Part shown: one piece after another, positions 1 through 6,571 of the stretch
Numbering within the stretch: position 1 is the first letter of the stretch
How the letters are laid out: every line of letters starts with the position of its first letter
Source of the DNA: Scytonema sp. UIC 10036
GTDB lineage: Bacteria > Cyanobacteriota > Cyanobacteriia > Cyanobacteriales > Nostocaceae
Direction: 5' to 3'
NCBI RefSeq assembly: GCF_009725235.1
Contig: NZ_WJFC01000244.1
Coordinates: forward strand, 1 to 19,597
DNA length: 19,597 nucleotides
Made by a program: the position numbers and the translations under genes
The notes under the pieces: model-generated
Told to the model about the DNA's origin: nothing
The model's input: the letters and a program-made list of their open reading frames with translations, nothing else
Databases searched by the model: none

Positions 1-21
1 CCCCTACCCCCTACCCCCTAT
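1..21. repeat. Short heptamer repeat CCCCTAC
   Basis: Three consecutive 7-base units (CCCCTAC, CCCCTAC, CCCCTAT) end just before the stop codon of the first minus-strand gene. This is the short tandemly repeated class common between genes in filamentous cyanobacteria. The array may continue to the left of the window. Confidence 0.6.
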
Positions 22-23
22 CC

Positions 24-1034
24 TCATACCGAAACAACCTCTAGTTTCCTTGCAAGCTGTACCTTGGGAGCCACTTCTTGAGCAAATAATCTCATTGACT
101 TTCGGACATCTTCGTTAAGCAATCCCGGTATATGCATCTTAACCCCCAAATAGTCAACCTTGCTTTGTGAAATGTAATGATTGAGTTGTTCTGCAACAGT
201 CGTAGGAGAACCGACAATGTAATTGAGCCGCCATAGCAAATCCGGTAAATCTTTAGGCGGTTCATAGGGAATACGCCCCTGGCGTTGTGCAGCCAGATAT
301 TGAGGCAGTTTTTCCCTAACGCTAAAAAACAATTGGGCTGCTTCAGCAACGCTTTTCTGTGCTTCTGCGTCCGTTTCGCCAACATATACCAGTCGAAATC
401 CTCGCACAAATCCTTTACCGCCTGCTTCTCGATAAAGATCGCTGTAAATATTTTGAGTTGTTGCGTCTTCTCCCTGTCCAATCAGTAGATTTAGACCAAG
501 TTGAGCACCTAAAAGAATTGTGTTGCGATCGCGAACTCCCAACCAAAATAATTCATGCATTCCTTGACGAGGTTGAGGCGTAATCTGGGGACCTTGACGG
601 TTCAAAGAAAGATAATCAAGTAATTCAAGAAGTATATTGCGGAATTGGTGATGCTTTTCAGCCTGAGTTAATCCCATATGTTCCATGTCAGCGGGGCTAC
701 CATGCCCTAGCCCAAACATCACTCTTCCCTCTGTTAACAAATCCAATAAAGACACAGCTTCTGCAAAACGCAGAGGACTATCTAAAGTGAGAATTTTGAT
801 AGCAGTTCCCAGTTTAATTCGTGTTGTTTCTGCGGCTAATTTTGCAATTAACACTTCTGGAACCGGTAGCCGACCATAAAAAGCCTTAGCTCGTACAAAA
901 TGATGTTCTCCAAAAGAACAGGATTCAAAACCGAGAGTTTCAGCTAGTTGCACATCTTCAACCGTTTGGGCAAAAAATTCTTTGTCTTCAATTTGAGGAG
1001 GTGCCCACATTTGATGAAACAGACCAATTTCCAT
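24..1034 (-). CDS. LLM-class flavin-dependent monooxygenase (luciferase-like)
   Basis: A 336-residue protein of the bacterial luciferase-like family: TIM-barrel enzymes that use reduced FMN and oxygen to oxidise small organic substrates. It begins MEIGLFHQMW, the usual first strand, followed by FGEHHF near residue 41 and the barrel segment LTEGRVMFGLGHGS near residues 100-113. Length is normal for the family and both ends look complete. The ATG at 1034 follows an AAAGGA ribosome site. The gene lies 46 bases downstream of an SsuA-like binding protein on the same strand, so the two are probably co-transcribed. That context suggests an organosulfur substrate, but the substrate cannot be read from the sequence. 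FMNH2 would come from a separate reductase, such as the one at 10859-11500. Confidence 0.88.
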   Translation of the reverse strand: MEIGLFHQMWAPPQIEDKEFFAQTVEDVQLAETLGFESCSFGEHHFVRAKAFYGRLPVPEVLIAKLAAETTRIKLGTAIKILTLDSPLRFAEAVSLLDLLTEGRVMFGLGHGSPADMEHMGLTQAEKHHQFRNILLELLDYLSLNRQGPQITPQPRQGMHELFWLGVRDRNTILLGAQLGLNLLIGQGEDATTQNIYSDLYREAGGKGFVRGFRLVYVGETDAEAQKSVAEAAQLFFSVREKLPQYLAAQRQGRIPYEPPKDLPDLLWRLNYIVGSPTTVAEQLNHYISQSKVDYLGVKMHIPGLLNEDVRKSMRLFAQEVAPKVQLARKLEVVSV

Positions 1035-1080
1035 AGAATAATCCTTTGTTAATCTTTTAATGGGAAGGGAAAAGTCCGAC

Positions 1081-2136
1081 CTACGAATTACTATTTGCTA
1101 ATTCTTTAGGTAACCATTGAGGATTTTTGGCAACTAAATTTTTCACCTGAATCTGCTTTGAAATAAGACCCAAACTGAAAAATGTATCAGCAACTCCTTG
1201 TTGTTCGGCAATAATTTTTTCATCAACAGGTAAAACACCAAAAGTTTGTCGTCGTAACATCACTTCTAGAGACTCAACTTCAATTCCCAGTTGAGAAGAC
1301 AAGAACTGTGCTACCTGGCTGGGGTTTTTATTTGCCCAATCACTTGTTGCTTGCAATTCCTCTAGTATCACCTTAATCAAATCAGGAGAATTTTGAGCAA
1401 ATTCTGGTGAAGCGATCGTAAAACCCCTATTTGATGTCAGCCCTTCACCATCTGTTAAAACACGTAATTTTGATGAGCGTTGCAATCTAGCATAAAATGG
1501 GTCCCAAATAGCTAGTGCATCAACACTTCTTGACTCAAATGCTGCGAGTCCTTCTGCTGCTGTTGTAATAGGGACAGAATTAATATCCTTAATACTCAAC
1601 CCTTTAGATTGTAAAGCCTTGACTAGTAAATAGTGGAGATTCCAACCCCGACCGTAACCGACTTTTTTGCCTTTGAGATCTGCGACACTTTTAATCGGCG
1701 AGTCTTCATGTACAACATATGCTAAGCTGTTTGGTCGTTCTGGAGTTGCTGAGATATACACAAATGGTACATTAGAAGACTGACCAAAGACTAATGAAGC
1801 ATCAACCCCTTGAGCATAATCGAGAGTTTTTGCATTCATTGCCTCTAGCAGAACTGGTATAGTGGGAAATTCAATCCAACCAATAGAATTTTCCAACGAT
1901 TCAAAACGTTTTTCCAATTTCTTTTGAGATTTTAGAATATGTAAGGGAGAACCTTTTAACCAGCCAATTCGTATCGGGTTTGAATTGTTATTTTGAGTGT
2001 CTAAATTAGGTTTCTGAGATTGGTTTTGAGTTTGACAACTAGAAAACAGTGTCGAAAAAGCAAATGACCCAGCTGTAAGGAGAAAGAAACGACGGTTAAA
2101 CTTTAATGAACTAAAGCTGTTATATCTTGTCTTCAT
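1081..2136 (-). CDS. SsuA/TauA-like ABC transporter substrate-binding lipoprotein
   Basis: A periplasmic binding protein of the NMT1/SsuA type (aliphatic sulfonate, taurine and nitrate relatives). From the chosen ATG the N-terminus reads MKTRYNSF, then a twin-arginine stretch NRRFFLLTAGSFAFSTL, then FSSC, which resembles a lipobox, so export and lipid attachment are likely. The body carries IRIGWLKGSPLHILKS, SVADLKGKKVGYGRG and VDALAIWDPFYA, all characteristic of SsuA-type proteins. A longer start at 2169 (11 more codons) is possible, but it would overlap the stop of the remnant at 2163-2333 and put charged residues before the signal. The gene is co-directional with the flavin monooxygenase downstream. 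The ATPase and permease partners are not in this window. Ligand specificity is inferred from family and context only. Confidence 0.85.
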   Translation of the reverse strand: MKTRYNSFSSLKFNRRFFLLTAGSFAFSTLFSSCQTQNQSQKPNLDTQNNNSNPIRIGWLKGSPLHILKSQKKLEKRFESLENSIGWIEFPTIPVLLEAMNAKTLDYAQGVDASLVFGQSSNVPFVYISATPERPNSLAYVVHEDSPIKSVADLKGKKVGYGRGWNLHYLLVKALQSKGLSIKDINSVPITTAAEGLAAFESRSVDALAIWDPFYARLQRSSKLRVLTDGEGLTSNRGFTIASPEFAQNSPDLIKVILEELQATSDWANKNPSQVAQFLSSQLGIEVESLEVMLRRQTFGVLPVDEKIIAEQQGVADTFFSLGLISKQIQVKNLVAKNPQWLPKELANSNS

Positions 2137-2162
2137 TTTCCAATTGACGTAAATTCGACATT

Positions 2163-2333
2163 TTACCATTGACCGATACTTCCATCCCCTTCCGATAGCA
2201 GTTTGATAACTCCAGCTAGGGTCACATTAGATACATAAGCATCACCAGACTTCTTAGGAACTTGAACAAATTCCCCTGCTATTTGCTTTGCAATTTCAAT
2301 TGCTTCTCGATCGCTAGTAATTATGTGCGCCAT
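2163..2333 (-). pseudogene. SfnB-type acyl-CoA-dehydrogenase-like monooxygenase, deleted remnant
   Basis: A 56-codon open frame beginning MAHIITSDREAIEIAKQI and ending DGSIGQW. The first ~22 residues match the start of SfnB/DszC-like flavin monooxygenases of the acyl-CoA dehydrogenase fold, which help oxidise dimethyl sulfone and related compounds. The next part, VPKKSGDAYVSNVTLAGVIK and LLSEGDGSIGQ, matches a segment normally found about 30-40 residues further in, around VPKEYGG..VSNVTLAEV. An internal piece is therefore missing. The remaining ~330 residues of the family are also absent: the frame stops right after GSIGQ and abuts the SsuA-like gene. Assignment is by recalled family motifs. 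The fragment is too short to be an active enzyme. Confidence 0.62.
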
Positions 2334-2473
2334 AATGACCCCTGTTTGCCAAAAAAAGTATGAGGGATAAAGTCTGAAAGATAAGATGCTTTAATATCTG
2401 GTACAAGCTCATACCAATAAACACTAAATCCACTTTTAACTTGCCTCCTAAAAGCGGATTAGGGAAAGATGAA

Positions 2474-2516
2474 CAATTCTTAATTAAATAGTTATAGACT
2501 ATTTAATTAAGAATTG
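2474..2516. repeat. Perfect 18-bp inverted repeat
   Basis: The arms at 2474-2491 and 2499-2516 (starting CAATTCTTAATTAAATAG) are exact reverse complements around a 7-base loop TTATAGA. The stem is AT-rich and has no T-run of a standard terminator. It lies between the truncated DJ-1/PfpI remnant and the SfnB remnant. It could be a transcription end signal, a regulator site, or the trace of a small mobile sequence. Confidence 0.8.
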
Positions 2517-2603
2517 CCCTGCTGTGGCTAAACTGACAACTCGCTAACTCCGGTAATTCAGTCGAATTAAAGTATTTTATTGATAGGTAGGACTTTATCA
2601 TGA

Positions 2604-2807
2604 TTAACGTTGAAAAGCAAGTAAGTAGCTCTTTAGGCAAAACTTACCGTGCATGGGAATGGTTAATCCAGACTTAGACGTATGATGCGTTTGTTCTCCC
2701 AAAATCCGCACATTCCAATCAGGAGAATTCACTCGCTTGAGCAAGTCCCATAGGAGAAATACGTCAATATCTGTAAATTTCTCGAAAGCCACGATCGATA
2801 TATCCAT
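2604..2807 (-). pseudogene. DJ-1/PfpI family protein, C-terminally truncated remnant
   Basis: A 67-codon frame starting MDISIVAFEKFTDIDVFLLW, the first strand and helix of DJ-1/PfpI (ThiJ-like) glutamine-amidotransferase-fold proteins. It continues through WNVRILGEQ and GLTIPMHG near residue 54. After that the family likeness stops: the last 13 residues (KFCLKSYLLAFQR) are unrelated, and the catalytic Cys nucleophile region, normally around residue 100, is absent. Usual length is about 190-230 residues. A GAGGT ribosome site precedes the ATG, so the 5' end is the original one and the loss is a 3' deletion around position 2645. It is co-directional with the damaged sulfur operon downstream. 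Confidence 0.6.
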
Positions 2808-2929
2808 AGATGCTACCTCGTAAAAGCCGTGGACAAAAACGTAGCGCCAGCTACAGAAAGTATATTTTTAAGTGCTACAAAATCTCTTTCACACTTTCCG
2901 TAAAAATTTTTGGTTCTTCAGTAAAAATC

Positions 2930-2973
2930 TCTGCCCTCTCTTTCCTCTGCGTCCTCTGCGTCCTCTGCGGTTC
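2930..2973. repeat. CTCTGCGTC-type intergenic repeat
   Basis: The segment reads CTCTTTCCTCTGCGTCCTCTG in overlapping units followed by CGTCCTCTGCGGTTC. This is a dispersed intergenic repeat seen many times in cyanobacterial genomes. The 64-codon open frame across it (2810-3004) shows no family signature and is not called as a gene. Confidence 0.5.
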
Positions 2974-3031
2974 AAAAAATCACTTTTCAAATGGTCTGAA
3001 ATAATCAATAAATTTTATTTGTCAAATCAAT

Positions 3032-3048
3032 AGCAATAAATATTTGCT
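3032..3048. promoter_or_regulatory. Possible operator upstream of the Rrf2 gene
   Basis: AGCAA-N7-TTGCT is an AT-rich imperfect palindrome about 57 bases before the Rrf2 start codon. Rrf2 proteins bind AT-rich dyads and often repress themselves, so this is a plausible autoregulatory site. No experiment or known consensus supports it here. Confidence 0.22.
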
Positions 3049-3104
3049 CTTATTAATAGAGTTGATTAAAGTAAAATTGACCAGCTATTCGTAGGCTATG
3101 TACG

Positions 3105-3542
3105 ATGAAACTCTCCAACAAATCTGAATACGCAATCCTAGCGATGGTAGCATTGACTAAGGAATACCATAAAAACGAATCTTTACATATTCGAGAAATA
3201 GCAGCGTTACAAAAGATACCAAATCGTTATTTAGAACAACTGCTAGCAACCTTGAGATCGGGAGGTTTGATTAAAAGCATACGAGGAGCCAAGGGTGGTT
3301 ATGTTTTGGCACGAGATCCAAAAAAGATTACAGTTTTAGATGTTTTGAAGTGCATTGAAGGAGTAGATGCTGCTTTGCCTACTGTGGATTCTACCTGCGA
3401 GACAGCAGAAGCAGAAGCCATTCAAGAAGTTTGGCTCGAAGCAAATCAAGCAGCGCACGAAGTCTTGCAAAAGTACACTCTGCAAGAACTTTGCGATCGG
3501 CAAGCAACTAGACAGCAAATAGAAACTATGTACTACATCTAA
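3105..3542 (+). CDS. Rrf2 family transcriptional regulator
   Basis: A 145-residue winged helix-turn-helix regulator. It begins MKLSNKSEYAILAMVAL, the conserved first helix of Rrf2 proteins. The recognition region IPNRYLEQLLATLRSGGLIK lies around residues 38-57 and the wing RGAKGGYVLAR at 60-70. The Fe-S proteins IscR and NsrR use three closely spaced cysteines near residues 90-105. Here only C83 and C98 fall near that area, and C130 is distant, so a cluster of the IscR type is unlikely. It is closer in layout to the CymR subgroup, which controls sulfur metabolism in Firmicutes. Its position beside an organosulfur cluster makes such a role possible, but this is inference. Length and ends are normal. 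Confidence 0.9.
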   Translation: MKLSNKSEYAILAMVALTKEYHKNESLHIREIAALQKIPNRYLEQLLATLRSGGLIKSIRGAKGGYVLARDPKKITVLDVLKCIEGVDAALPTVDSTCETAEAEAIQEVWLEANQAAHEVLQKYTLQELCDRQATRQQIETMYYI

Positions 3543-3668
3543 AATAAAAATAGATTTATACCGCGAGCTGCTCGAAAAACACTATAAATTTCTCAAGGTA
3601 TTTATACACATCTCTTATCTTATTAAAAATTGGGAAAACACCCATTTCGTTTCCGTTGCTCTAGAATA

Positions 3669-3860
3669 CTACCTCGCTCCGACATTCATAACTTTTGAAG
3701 CGTTTGGCTGGTTTCGACGTTCTTGCAAAGCTTTATCAACTAATTTTGCAACTAACCAAGAGACAGAGCGTTCTTCCACCTCTGCCCATTCTTCCAGTTC
3801 CCTTTTCCACTCAGGAGGAACATAAGCCACCACTCTCTCTAAATCTGTCTTTCCACCCAT
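3669..3860 (-). CDS. Small ribbon-helix-helix (CopG-like) DNA-binding protein
   Basis: A 63-residue protein with the layout of one ribbon-helix-helix domain. Strand ERVVAYVP is at residues 8-15. The first helix runs from PEWKRELEEWAEVEE, and after a turn at RS the second helix is SVSWLVAKLVDKALQERR to about residue 49. A short polar tail follows. Such proteins dimerise and insert the paired strand into the DNA major groove, usually repressing their own promoter or acting as antitoxins. No toxin gene is adjacent. The gene is divergent from map, and the shared 120-base gap holds a run of 10-bp-spaced repeats (3921-3960) that fits an RHH operator. The ribosome site is weak. Confidence 0.7.
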   Translation of the reverse strand: MGGKTDLERVVAYVPPEWKRELEEWAEVEERSVSWLVAKLVDKALQERRNQPNASKVMNVGAR

Positions 3861-3920
3861 TAGAAGTACCAGCTTTTACGAATTTCCCTAATATTTAGCA
3901 TACAAGCAATGACCTAAATT

Positions 3921-3960
3921 GTGCCAAGCTGTGCTATGCTGTGCTAGCAAGGCATAGCAT
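3921..3960. promoter_or_regulatory. 10-bp-period repeat, candidate RHH operator
   Basis: Three successive 10-base units start GTGC (GTGCCAAGCT, GTGCTATGCT, GTGCTAGCAA) and are followed by GGCATAGCAT. Inside lies the inverted repeat TGCTATGC/GCATAGCA (8-bp arms), itself spanning the palindrome TGCTAGCA. One-helical-turn spacing matches how CopG-like dimers stack along DNA. It sits 21 bases before the map ATG and about 60 bases before the RHH start, so it could control both. Confidence 0.42.
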
Positions 3961-3980
3961 GATAGAAAAAGAATTTGGTT

Positions 3981-4799
3981 ATGAACAATCAAGTAGGTTT
4001 TTCAATAGCTGGAAATTTTCTGCAACCACTATCTCATCGCGGAGTGGTCTTGCTCTCAGCTAGAGAGTTAGAGAAGATGCGATCGGTTGGGCAACTTGCT
4101 GCAAATTTACTCAAGCATCTTGAACCACTAGTGCAACCTGGAGTGAGCACCCAAGAATTAAATGATGAAGCAGAGCGTTGGACACAAGCTAACGGTGCAA
4201 TCAGCGCCCAGCTTGGCTATGCACCTCCCGAACATCCTCCTTTTCCCCGTTCAATTTGCACCAGTGTTAATGAAGTTGTTTGTCACGGAATCCCCAACCG
4301 CAAACAAATCCTCAAAAACGGAGACATCATTAATATTGATGTGACTCCAATTCTAGACGGTTATTACGGTGACACCTCAAAAACGTTTTTGGTTGGTAAT
4401 CCGTCAGCCTCAGCCCGAAAACTAGTTGAGGTTACTCATGAGTGCATGATGCGAGGAATTGCTGAAATTAAACCAGGGGCAAGAGTTGGGGATATTGGCG
4501 CTGCTATTCAGGAATACGCCGAAGCAAATGGATTCTCAGTCGTGCGAGATATGGTTGGACATGGAGTTGGACGACAGTTTCATACAGAACCACAAATTCC
4601 TCACTACGGTCAAAGAGGCAGTGGTTTGAAACTACGTCCAGGAATGGTGTTCACTGTTGAACCCATGCTTAATGAAGGAAGTTGTGACATCAAGTTTTTA
4701 GCTGACCGTTGGACTGTGATTACCAAAGACAAAAAACTCTCCGCTCAGTTTGAACATACTGTTGCAGTAACAGACTCAGGGGTAGAAATCTTGACCTGA
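3981..4799 (+). CDS. map: Methionine aminopeptidase, type I
   Basis: Removes the N-terminal methionine from nascent proteins in the cytoplasm using two divalent metal ions. From the ATG at 3981 (272 residues) the five metal ligands are all present: D120 (NIDVTP), D131 (GYYGDTSK), H194 (GHGVGR), E227 (FTVEP) and E259 (FEHT). The substrate-contact histidines H102 (VCHGIP) and H201 (HTEP) are also there. A TTG two codons earlier (3975) is possible but less likely. An N-terminal extension of about 20 residues precedes the catalytic domain. Cyanobacteria often carry several map paralogues. The last ~104 bases of this gene recur at 5735-5825 plus 8306-8318, where an IS607 element has inserted. A stem-loop terminator follows. 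Confidence 0.95.
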   Translation: MNNQVGFSIAGNFLQPLSHRGVVLLSARELEKMRSVGQLAANLLKHLEPLVQPGVSTQELNDEAERWTQANGAISAQLGYAPPEHPPFPRSICTSVNEVVCHGIPNRKQILKNGDIINIDVTPILDGYYGDTSKTFLVGNPSASARKLVEVTHECMMRGIAEIKPGARVGDIGAAIQEYAEANGFSVVRDMVGHGVGRQFHTEPQIPHYGQRGSGLKLRPGMVFTVEPMLNEGSCDIKFLADRWTVITKDKKLSAQFEHTVAVTDSGVEILT

Positions 4800-4818
4800 T
4801 GGGAATACAATTCGCTTT

Positions 4819-4860
4819 AACCACTTTGCCACTGCCTGTCGAGCAACGGCAAGTGGTTTT
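4819..4860 (+). terminator. Rho-independent terminator after map
   Basis: AACCACTTTGCC and GGCAAGTGGTT form a stem of 11 pairs with one bulged T, followed by TTTT. It begins about 20 bases after the map stop. The complementary strand could also end transcription coming from the opposite direction. Confidence 0.7.
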
Positions 4861-4880
4861 GGTAAAGCTATCAACCTTAT

Positions 4881-5270
4881 TTATCCACGAGTGCGACAAT
4901 TTTTCAGGAAAGATGAGGCAACATAACCTTCAACGGGGGCAATAATTCTTGTCCAATTATTACCTTCACTACCATCAGTTACTCCCAGAGCAACGCGAGT
5001 GCCATTTCGCAACGAACCGACAATTTTACCCCTATTGTTAGGAGTTTGGCGAACATTAAGTGTTGAACCCGATTGCACCGATACTACACAAGAGCCAACA
5101 GAAGTTTGAGCTAATAAAAACTGAGAACTCTTTTGAGAAATTGTTGGTGCGATTTGATTTATTCCTTGTTGTACAGTTCTTTCGACTGCAAAACTAGCCC
5201 AGTTAGTTCCACCCCAGTTGGTTACTGCAACAGTAGACATCATTACAAATGTAGCTGTCACACCTTTCAT
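4881..5270 (-). CDS. Secreted SH3b-domain protein
   Basis: A 129-residue exported protein. Residues 1-25 (MKGVTATFVMMSTVAV...) look like a signal sequence, and a spacer of about 30 polar residues follows. Residues 62-124 form a bacterial SH3 domain (SH3_3 type): STLNVRQTPNNRGKIVGSL, then GTRVALGV, then NNWTRI and GYVASSFL. Two cysteines flank the domain (C61 and C125) and could form a disulfide in the periplasm. Such domains usually bind peptidoglycan peptides or other cell-surface partners; no catalytic domain is attached. No clear ribosome site precedes the ATG. The gene converges on map. Confidence 0.78.
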   Translation of the reverse strand: MKGVTATFVMMSTVAVTNWGGTNWASFAVERTVQQGINQIAPTISQKSSQFLLAQTSVGSCVVSVQSGSTLNVRQTPNNRGKIVGSLRNGTRVALGVTDGSEGNNWTRIIAPVEGYVASSFLKNCRTRG

Positions 5271-5734
5271 TGTTTTGTTCAGAGTAGATTTGGTATCAAG
5301 CTTAATTAATTGGTTGACTATATTTAAAAAATCGATAATTTCAAATACACTAAGAAGTCACAGCATTTCGGAGTCAATTTGGTACTCATAAGGGTACTTT
5401 TCCTTATTTACCCCCATAATCCCTTTTTGGAAAGGAAATTGAATTTCCAGTTCCCTCCCCTTTCCAAGGGCTACACACAAGTTGGATTTACCCCCCTTAA
5501 CGCTCTTTCATCACTTTCGCTCCTCGAAAATTTGAAATCCTAATTTTCATGTAAGTCCGCGCAGGCGGACTTTGTTTGTATAGCCGCGACTTCTAGTCGC
5601 CTCAGTTATTCTCCCTCTAGAGTAAGGTTGCGATAAACGATGTACAGTCCCAGAGTGCTGAGTCGCAACGATAAACGTAATCTTTTTACTTTCATTACGG
5701 AATTTAGAACAGAAACCGTGTGGTAATAAGTGAA
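5271..5734. other. Intergenic region with hairpin repeats
   Basis: No gene is visible in this 464-base stretch. It holds C-rich fragments (around 5400-5500) resembling degraded intergenic repeats, and the hairpin repeat listed separately at 5553-5602. From about 5640 to 5734 nothing recognisable was seen before the map copy begins. Confidence 0.6.
5553..5602. repeat. Double-hairpin cyanobacterial intergenic repeat
   Basis: AAGTCCGC-GCAG-GCGGACTT forms an 8-bp stem. It is followed by TTGTTTGTATAGCC and a second hairpin, GCGACT-TCT-AGTCGC. This pair is a well-known dispersed repeat of Nostoc-like genomes. Confidence 0.65.
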
Positions 5735-5825
5735 AAGTTTTTAGCTGACTGTTGGACTGTAATTACCAAAGACAAAAAACTCTCCGCTCAGTTTGAACAT
5801 ACTGTTGCAGTAACAGACTCAGGGG
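5735..5825 (+). pseudogene. Duplicated 3' fragment of map, part 1 (left of IS element)
   Basis: These 91 bases match 4692-4782 of the intact map gene with two differences. One changes Arg to Cys (ADRWTV to ADCWTV) and one is silent. The segment encodes the C-terminal strand including the last metal ligand (FEHT). There is no 5' part of a gene in front of it, so it is not expressible as an enzyme. It ends at CTCAGGGG, exactly where the IS607 element begins. Its continuation is at 8306-8318. Confidence 0.9.
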
Positions 5826-5897
5826 TTAAAGGCAGTTAACCAAAAATCTTGAGAAAGTTAGATAATTCTATAGAAAGCAAAGTAAAATCTCTAGAAA

Positions 5898-6500
5898 ATG
5901 AAGAAGTATTTAGCGATTGGAGAGGTGGCAAAACTCTGCATGAGTAAGAGTAGAAACTGCTCATAATTGGACGAACTCAAGAAAATTAGAGTTGATCGCG
6001 ACAGATGGAGGGCATAGGCGATATCCCATTGAACAGTTTCTTGCTCAGCCCAACCGAGAATCTAGAATAACTATTCTTTATGCATTCGTTACGTTCTCAC
6101 GACCAAAAAGAAGACTTGGAACGGAGCGTGTCAAGTTCTGCAATCTCTACAACCGATGCCGAACTCATTAAAGACTTGGTTCGGGGACTTAACTATAAAA
6201 AGAAGGGATTGACACGTGTTATTACCTTGATAACTCAAGGATTGGTAGCAGAGTTAGTGATGACTTACACTCGATAGACTATTGAGATTTGGGAGCACCT
6301 TGTCTTTGCAATGTGCGAACAGTTTGGAACGAAGGTGACCATACGATTGGCAGCCAGTAGAAACGACTTTTGAGCAAGACTTAGCTACGGACGTGTTAGA
6401 GATTATTACTGTATTTTCCGCACGTCTTTATGGTTCCCGTAGTCGAAAAAACCTGAAACTCATGAGAGAACTGCACGAGATATCTTTAAAAGAACTTTGA
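5898..6500 (+). pseudogene. tnpA: IS607-type serine recombinase TnpA, multiply disrupted
   Basis: The full ~200-residue frame can be traced in pieces. It starts MKKYLAIGEVAKLCMSKS (MerR-type helix-turn-helix), then IRVDRD. The catalytic segment near 6080 reads YAFVT, a one-base frame slip, then SHDQKEDLER. Next come IKDL, GLNYKKKGLTRVITLI, CEQFGTKVTI and FEQDLATDVLEIITVFSARL, ending GSRSRKN and a TGA at 6500. Intact relatives read YARVSS at the active site, so both the conserved Arg and the nucleophilic Ser region are damaged. Stops also occur at codon 23 and near 6275. A 65-codon open frame at 6080-6277 is just one surviving piece. The protein cannot be functional. Confidence 0.85.
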
Positions 6501-6541
6501 ATTAAATCAGGCGCTCTAGTTGCTAAACATAGCGATAACTC

Positions 6542-6550
6542 TGGTATAAT
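6542..6550 (+). promoter_or_regulatory. Extended -10 promoter for tnpB
   Basis: TGGTATAAT is a perfect TATAAT box with an upstream TGN extension. A weak -35 (TTGCTA at 6520) has 19-base spacing. Transcription starting near 6557 would leave a leader of about 15 bases before the GTG, with GAGGTG at 6561 as ribosome site. It lets tnpB be expressed without reading through the dead tnpA. Confidence 0.55.
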
Positions 6551-6571
6551 CTCAAAAAATGAGGTGAGCGT

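Noticed and set aside
2810..3004. 64-codon plus-strand frame
   Set aside because: Covers a dispersed CTCTGCGTC repeat, has no domain pattern, and starts inside the ribosome-site region of the opposite gene.
6080..6277. 65-codon frame as a separate gene
   Set aside because: It is a surviving piece (SHDQKEDLER to LVMTYTR) of the broken IS607 recombinase, not an independent protein.
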